Source of the DNA: Parasediminibacterium sp046546515 | GTDB lineage: Bacteria > Bacteroidota > Bacteroidia > Chitinophagales > Chitinophagaceae | DNA length: 64,000 nt | Direction of reading: 5' to 3' | NCBI RefSeq assembly: GCF_046546515.1 | Contig: NZ_JBKHKJ010000010.1 | Span: 62,001 to 126,000, forward strand | Shown: in pieces, positions 60,764 to 64,000 of the stretch | Layout of the letters: each line of letters opens with the position of its first letter | How positions within the stretch are numbered: position 1 is the stretch's first letter | The notes under the pieces: model-generated | What the model was told of the DNA's origin: nothing | Database searches by the model: none | The model's input: only the letters and a program-made list of their open reading frames with translations | Made by a program: the position numbers and the translations under genes

Positions 60764-61687
60764 CTATCTGGTTAAAACTTCGGTTGTCTCTATTTCATCC
60801 CTCACAGGTGCAGAAGTTTGCGCCCCCATCTTGGTAACAGATACAGAAGCTGCCTTGCAGGCAAACACCACTGCATCGTGCCAGCCTTTGCCTTCGGCCA
60901 ATGCCACAACCAACGCCCCGTTGAACACATCGCCTGCGGCCGTAGTATCTATTGCTTTTACTTGAAAAGACGCTACGATGCCTTCATATCCCTCACAATC
61001 CACATAAGCCCCTTTGCTGCCCAAGGTGATGATTACGTTTTGTACTCCCCTTGCTTTAAAAATAGCGGCAGCTTCTTTTGCTGTTTCCTCATTGGTTACT
61101 TCAATACCCGTAAGCAGTTCCGCTTCGCTTTCGTTTGGGGTAATTAAGAAAAGTCCTTCGTAAACTGTAGTGGGTAACTGGGCTGCCGGGGCTGGGTTTA
61201 GGATCAATTTCTTTTTATAGCCAACCGCATAAGCGGAAAGGTATTCTACCACGGGCAATGGGGTTTCCAATTGGGTTATCAGCCAATCGGCGTTTTCTAA
61301 AATAAAATCAGCGTTTTCAATATCTTTTACAGACAGCAATGCATTGGCACCAGAAGCAACAACAATGCAATTTTCGCCCTGCCCGTTTACGGTAATCACC
61401 GCTACGCCTGTAGGAGCTTGCCCGTCTTGTAAAATGCCTTCTGTTTCTATCCCTTCCTTGGCATAATGCTGTATGGCTTCGCTGCCAAAGGCATCGTTGC
61501 CCACCTTGCAGATAAAACTAACATCGCCACCCAGCCTTGCAGCGGCTACTGCTTGGTTAGCGCCTTTGCCACCTTGGAAAACAAAAAAATCACCACCTAA
61601 AATGGTTTCCCCCGGCTTTGGGAACCTTTCTGTTTTTAATACCATGTCAGTGTTGGAACTGCCTATAACTACTATTTTATTTGCCAT
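60764..61687 (-). CDS. rbsK: Ribokinase
   Basis: A 307-residue cytoplasmic PfkB-type kinase making ribose-5-phosphate from ribose and ATP. Motifs are GSSNTDMVLKTERFPKPGET at the N-terminus, GGKGANQA (39-46), TPNESEAE (183-190) and the catalytic DTTAAGDVFNGAL (247-259, base D253), the form seen in ribokinases proper. No signal peptide is present, as expected. It begins the ribose module together with the ADP-ribosylglycohydrolase (58 bp between them), so imported ribose would be trapped and sent to the pentose phosphate pathway. Confidence 0.9.
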   Translation of the reverse strand: MANKIVVIGSSNTDMVLKTERFPKPGETILGGDFFVFQGGKGANQAVAAARLGGDVSFICKVGNDAFGSEAIQHYAKEGIETEGILQDGQAPTGVAVITVNGQGENCIVVASGANALLSVKDIENADFILENADWLITQLETPLPVVEYLSAYAVGYKKKLILNPAPAAQLPTTVYEGLFLITPNESEAELLTGIEVTNEETAKEAAAIFKARGVQNVIITLGSKGAYVDCEGYEGIVASFQVKAIDTTAAGDVFNGALVVALAEGKGWHDAVVFACKAASVSVTKMGAQTSAPVRDEIETTEVLTR

Positions 61688-61814
61688 TGTATTTTTATTG
61701 AATGATTTTCAAACTATATTTTCTGAATTTGGATTTGCAGGATGAAAGGAGTTCCCATCGTATTTACAATCCTGCCCACCCTACAATCCTATAGATCCTA
61801 ATTCAGACTATCCT

Positions 61815-62876
61815 TTACGGTTTCTTGCCCTTCCACAACTTAAAATCATCCCAATAAACCTGCAAGGTTTTGCCCTGCCCTTTCATAAAAGCCACCAATT
61901 CTTTGGAAGTATATAATTTCATTGGACTAAATTCAGTAACACCATCTGGGTTGGGGTCTTTGGGGTTTTGGGTGTATCCGGTTACGTCAAACACTACCTT
62001 TTTAGCTCCTCCATCTGGCGTAATAGCCATGTAATAACGGCCTGTTTGTTTGTCCCCTTCCTTGTAATAGCAATCCATCGTAAACCATTTGCCCACAGGC
62101 ACTTTCACGTTGGTATTATGCCCTTTCCATACTTCCCTGTGTACGGAATCCTCTGCATTGAGTATAAAATTTAAATCGCTAGTGGCAGCAGTAGGCTTGC
62201 CGATGCCAAGCGTTACCCTGAAACCGTATTTTTCATTCTCGTGCCACCAACCATTGTTCCAGTATTCGGCTATGGTAAGCCACTTTATGGTATCGGGGTA
62301 TTTCCTAAGTGCATTGAAATCATTGGGGAGGAATACCCTTACAGAATGGTAAAATTCCTTGTACCCATGTTTTATGTTATAAATGTCTGTTTGTATGCGG
62401 GCTTTTACTTGGTGTTCTGATGCCTCCCAGGAATCGTTCAGCCAAAAAGCCAGCACTTGGTTGTTGGGGTTACCCGGCTCGGGGATAATTTTTACGTTTC
62501 GTTTGGTGGGGTCCCCGCCTGTGTATTCTATCAAAAATTGCCCGGCATCGGGGTTGTTGTCTAGGTCTTTCACCCAATCACTTTTTTCGGCGAGTGTGGT
62601 ATCTTTCCCAACAATATCGTCGATGGCATAATGGGGGGTAATAAAACTAGGTATCGTTTTTATATTGGTAACCACTTTCGAACTGCCTTCAAAGCCCGTT
62701 TGAAAAATAAGTTGCCCATTGTCGGTAGCATTAACAGTTGCACTAGTTGCTACATGGTTTTTGTTGCCTGCACAAGCAGCTAGCATGGCTATACCCAGCA
62801 AAGCAACAGCACACCAAGCCCCAACCAATTTGAAGGAACGAAATTTTTCACATGCAAGCCCAATCATTACTTTCAT
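61815..62876 (-). CDS. Jelly-roll lipoprotein, possibly a polysaccharide lyase or glycan-binding protein
   Basis: A 353-residue lipoprotein. The hydrophobic segment ends in the lipobox LAAC with the lipidated cysteine at C35. The mature part is a beta-sandwich, with LIFQTGFEGSSKVV near the start, QVLAFWLNDSWEASEHQVKARIQTDIY, EFYHSVRVFLPNDFNALRK and KWLTIAEYWNNGWWHENEKYGFRVTLGIGK in the middle, and VYWDDFKLWKGKKP at the end. This resembles jelly-roll polysaccharide lyases of the PL7/PL14/PL20 type, but no catalytic residues can be assigned. It is the first gene of the 52-kb array; no -7 element is recognised upstream. Confidence 0.65.
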   Translation of the reverse strand: MKVMIGLACEKFRSFKLVGAWCAVALLGIAMLAACAGNKNHVATSATVNATDNGQLIFQTGFEGSSKVVTNIKTIPSFITPHYAIDDIVGKDTTLAEKSDWVKDLDNNPDAGQFLIEYTGGDPTKRNVKIIPEPGNPNNQVLAFWLNDSWEASEHQVKARIQTDIYNIKHGYKEFYHSVRVFLPNDFNALRKYPDTIKWLTIAEYWNNGWWHENEKYGFRVTLGIGKPTAATSDLNFILNAEDSVHREVWKGHNTNVKVPVGKWFTMDCYYKEGDKQTGRYYMAITPDGGAKKVVFDVTGYTQNPKDPNPDGVTEFSPMKLYTSKELVAFMKGQGKTLQVYWDDFKLWKGKKP

Positions 62877-63780
62877 TCCAATTATTTAATCAATACTATA
62901 TTTTGGGTTTTTGCTAATCCAATCATATTGCAATCCCCTGCAAAGCTTCCATTCAATCACCTACACGTATGGATAGTAGGCTTACTTCCAAAATATTTTG
63001 GCTTTCAGCCTACGATATGCCTTCTTTTCAATCTTATCTGTATGCAAATACATACTTGGTATTTACCAGCCTTCTATACGCTTTACTATACAAATATTAT
63101 CAACCTAACAAGCACATTATCATTGTTCATCACTACCCTATCCCACTGCAATTATTCTTGCAGCACCTATTCCATATATAAGACTGTTTTTATTGGCTAG
63201 AGTACTATTTTTAATAGTATATTTTTAAACTTATTCTTTTTTTCCATAGAATAAACAAGCAGCACCCATCTAATAAAACAAATCGCATCCAACTCAATGG
63301 TATATTCTCTAGTTTTTACCGCTTCTAACATGCTGTAACAAGGCTTCCGAATACTAAGGATGGTATGACTATTTTAGGTTTTCTTGGGTTTTAAGCCAAT
63401 GCAGTGTTTCAATAACCCTCTAAATACCCTCCATAAAAATACATAACGCAACCATCCCTATAATAAGACAAGAAAAAAGGGAAATACCCTTAGGAATACG
63501 TTCAAAATAACTTTCCAACTTTTCCTGATAAGGCTTTTTCAATTTTTAACCCAGTCGCACTATTCTTTGCATCCTTTGTCTAAACCCTTTGTGTTCTTTG
63601 GGATTAAACAACTTTTTTTTAAATAATATCCTAGTTTCACTGGACTGTGACGTTAGGCTTCGCAACTATAAAAGCATACAATTTCAAATAGATTTGATGT
63701 AGTAAACAACCTGACTAAAGCATAAACGCCAAAAGATTGCAGCAGCCTTCAAATTTTCAAGTATCCTCGGCTAACGGAAA
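62877..63780. other. Leader region of the array, no supported gene
   Basis: About 900 bp of AT-rich DNA before the first array gene, which must hold its promoter. I searched for the minus-strand form CAAAnnTA and found no good match. One copy of the ATAACTTTCC/ATAAGGC dispersed element lies at 63495-63550, followed by a CTTTGTGTTCTTTG stretch of the CACAAAG family. Confidence 0.4.
63495..63550 (+). repeat. Copy of the ATAACTTTCC/ATAAGGC dispersed element
   Basis: TTCAAAATAACTTTCC followed by TCCTGATAAGGCTTTTTC and a T-rich tail matches the element at 6898-6965 in order and spacing but has one hairpin arm only. Confidence 0.5.
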
Positions 63781-63789
63781 AAAAATAAC

Positions 63790-63828
63790 AAAAAAAGGCT
63801 GCCACCCTTTAGGTAACAGCGTTTTTTA
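63790..63828. terminator. Bidirectional terminator-like hairpin
   Basis: An A-run, GGCTGCCACC, CTTTA, GGTAACAGC and a T-run form a hairpin with two internal mismatches, able to end transcripts from either side. It stands before the array and may insulate it from a gene to the right. Confidence 0.5.
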
Positions 63829-63837
63829 ACCCAGACA

Positions 63838-63873
63838 TTGCAGTTGACTTCGTTATGAAAGGCTCAACTGCAA
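63838..63873. repeat. Perfect 10-bp inverted repeat near the right edge
   Basis: TTGCAGTTGA (63838-63847) and TCAACTGCAA (63864-63873) are perfect inverted copies with a 16-nt loop. They may be a terminal repeat, an operator or a second hairpin. Confidence 0.4.
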
Positions 63874-63919
63874 TAAAGACGAGTATTTGAGCCGAATTTT
63901 TGGTCGAAAACATAGAGTA

Positions 63920-64000
63920 CTATGGCAAGGCCAAAAAATCAAGCAAATGCTTGTGTTTGAAGTAGTTGGGGCTTGCAATAGATTTCAACTTCAAAATCCG
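63920..64000 (-). CDS. Possible 3' end of a gene entering from the right
   Basis: Read from the right edge on the minus strand, 26 codons are open to a TAG at 63920-63922 (ending KHKHLLDFLALP). The piece is basic and then hydrophobic. It is too short to identify; an open frame of this length is expected by chance. Confidence 0.15.
   Translation of the reverse strand, partial: RILKLKSIASPNYFKHKHLLDFLALP

Noticed and set aside
1..64000. tRNA, rRNA, riboswitch or phage genes
   Set aside because: I looked for cloverleaf ends, conserved riboswitch cores and integrase/structural genes and saw none; absence is by eye only.
63920..64000. Transposase C-terminus entering from the right
   Set aside because: Only 26 codons are visible and no motif supports the family, so it is kept only as a very low-confidence open frame.

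Overview
The window looks like chromosomal DNA of a Bacteroidota bacterium, probably near Chitinophagaceae. The reasons are T9SS type A C-terminal sorting domains, a TonB-dependent outer-membrane receptor, TAnnTTTG promoter elements beside start codons, AT-rich intergenic DNA, and an abundance of exported glycoside hydrolases. The placement is inferred from gene content; no rRNA or phylogenetic marker is present.

Left part (1-11 kb): the 3' end of a TonB-dependent receptor, a 280-bp nested inverted repeat, an aldo/keto reductase, a DEAD-box-type RNA helicase, a carbohydrate-porin-like protein, a small two-helix membrane protein, and an 890-residue NHL-repeat protein with a T9SS tail. About 1.4 kb of AT-rich DNA without a supported gene follows, ending in an intrinsic terminator.

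Main part (11.0-62.9 kb): 30 consecutive minus-strand genes, read from 62.9 kb down to 11.0 kb. Most carry export signals, and many are carbohydrate-active enzymes: GH10 xylanase, GH30, two GH3, GH5-like, GH65, two GH92 alpha-mannosidases, GH88/105 unsaturated uronyl hydrolase with a DUF4861 partner, a clan-D-like glycosidase, CE7 and CE1-like esterases, a sialate O-acetylesterase-like SGNH esterase, a GH28-like beta-helix protein, a LamG/DUF1961-like protein and a jelly-roll lipoprotein. Four tandem T9SS-secreted beta-helix paralogues of about 860 residues (25.0-35.6 kb), plus a shorter relative at 50.8 kb, share an invariant DGNGIILD / NGG[ST]GIH signature and may be an undescribed polysaccharide-active family. 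No SusC/SusD pair and no regulator lies in this array, so uptake and control must be encoded elsewhere.

The promoter-proximal end of the array (57.1-61.7 kb) holds an exported nucleoside hydrolase, a GRP-type sugar permease, an exported ADP-ribosylglycohydrolase and a ribokinase. Together these resemble a ribose (rus-like) scavenging module acting on nucleosides or ADP-ribose. A cytoplasmic island (35.7-38.2 kb) encodes a BASS-family transporter, an aldo/keto reductase and a GlcG/HbpS-like protein, suggesting uptake and redox metabolism of a released acid or sugar.

Non-coding structure is rich: an 11-bp tandem array (19.9-20.1 kb) with a relative at 2.6-2.8 kb, a REP-like double hairpin present twice, a dispersed CCGAATAAGG element, several CACAAAG inverted repeats, and duplicated intergenic hairpins between the beta-helix paralogues. 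The last 1.1 kb has no supported gene except a possible 26-codon end of one entering from the right.
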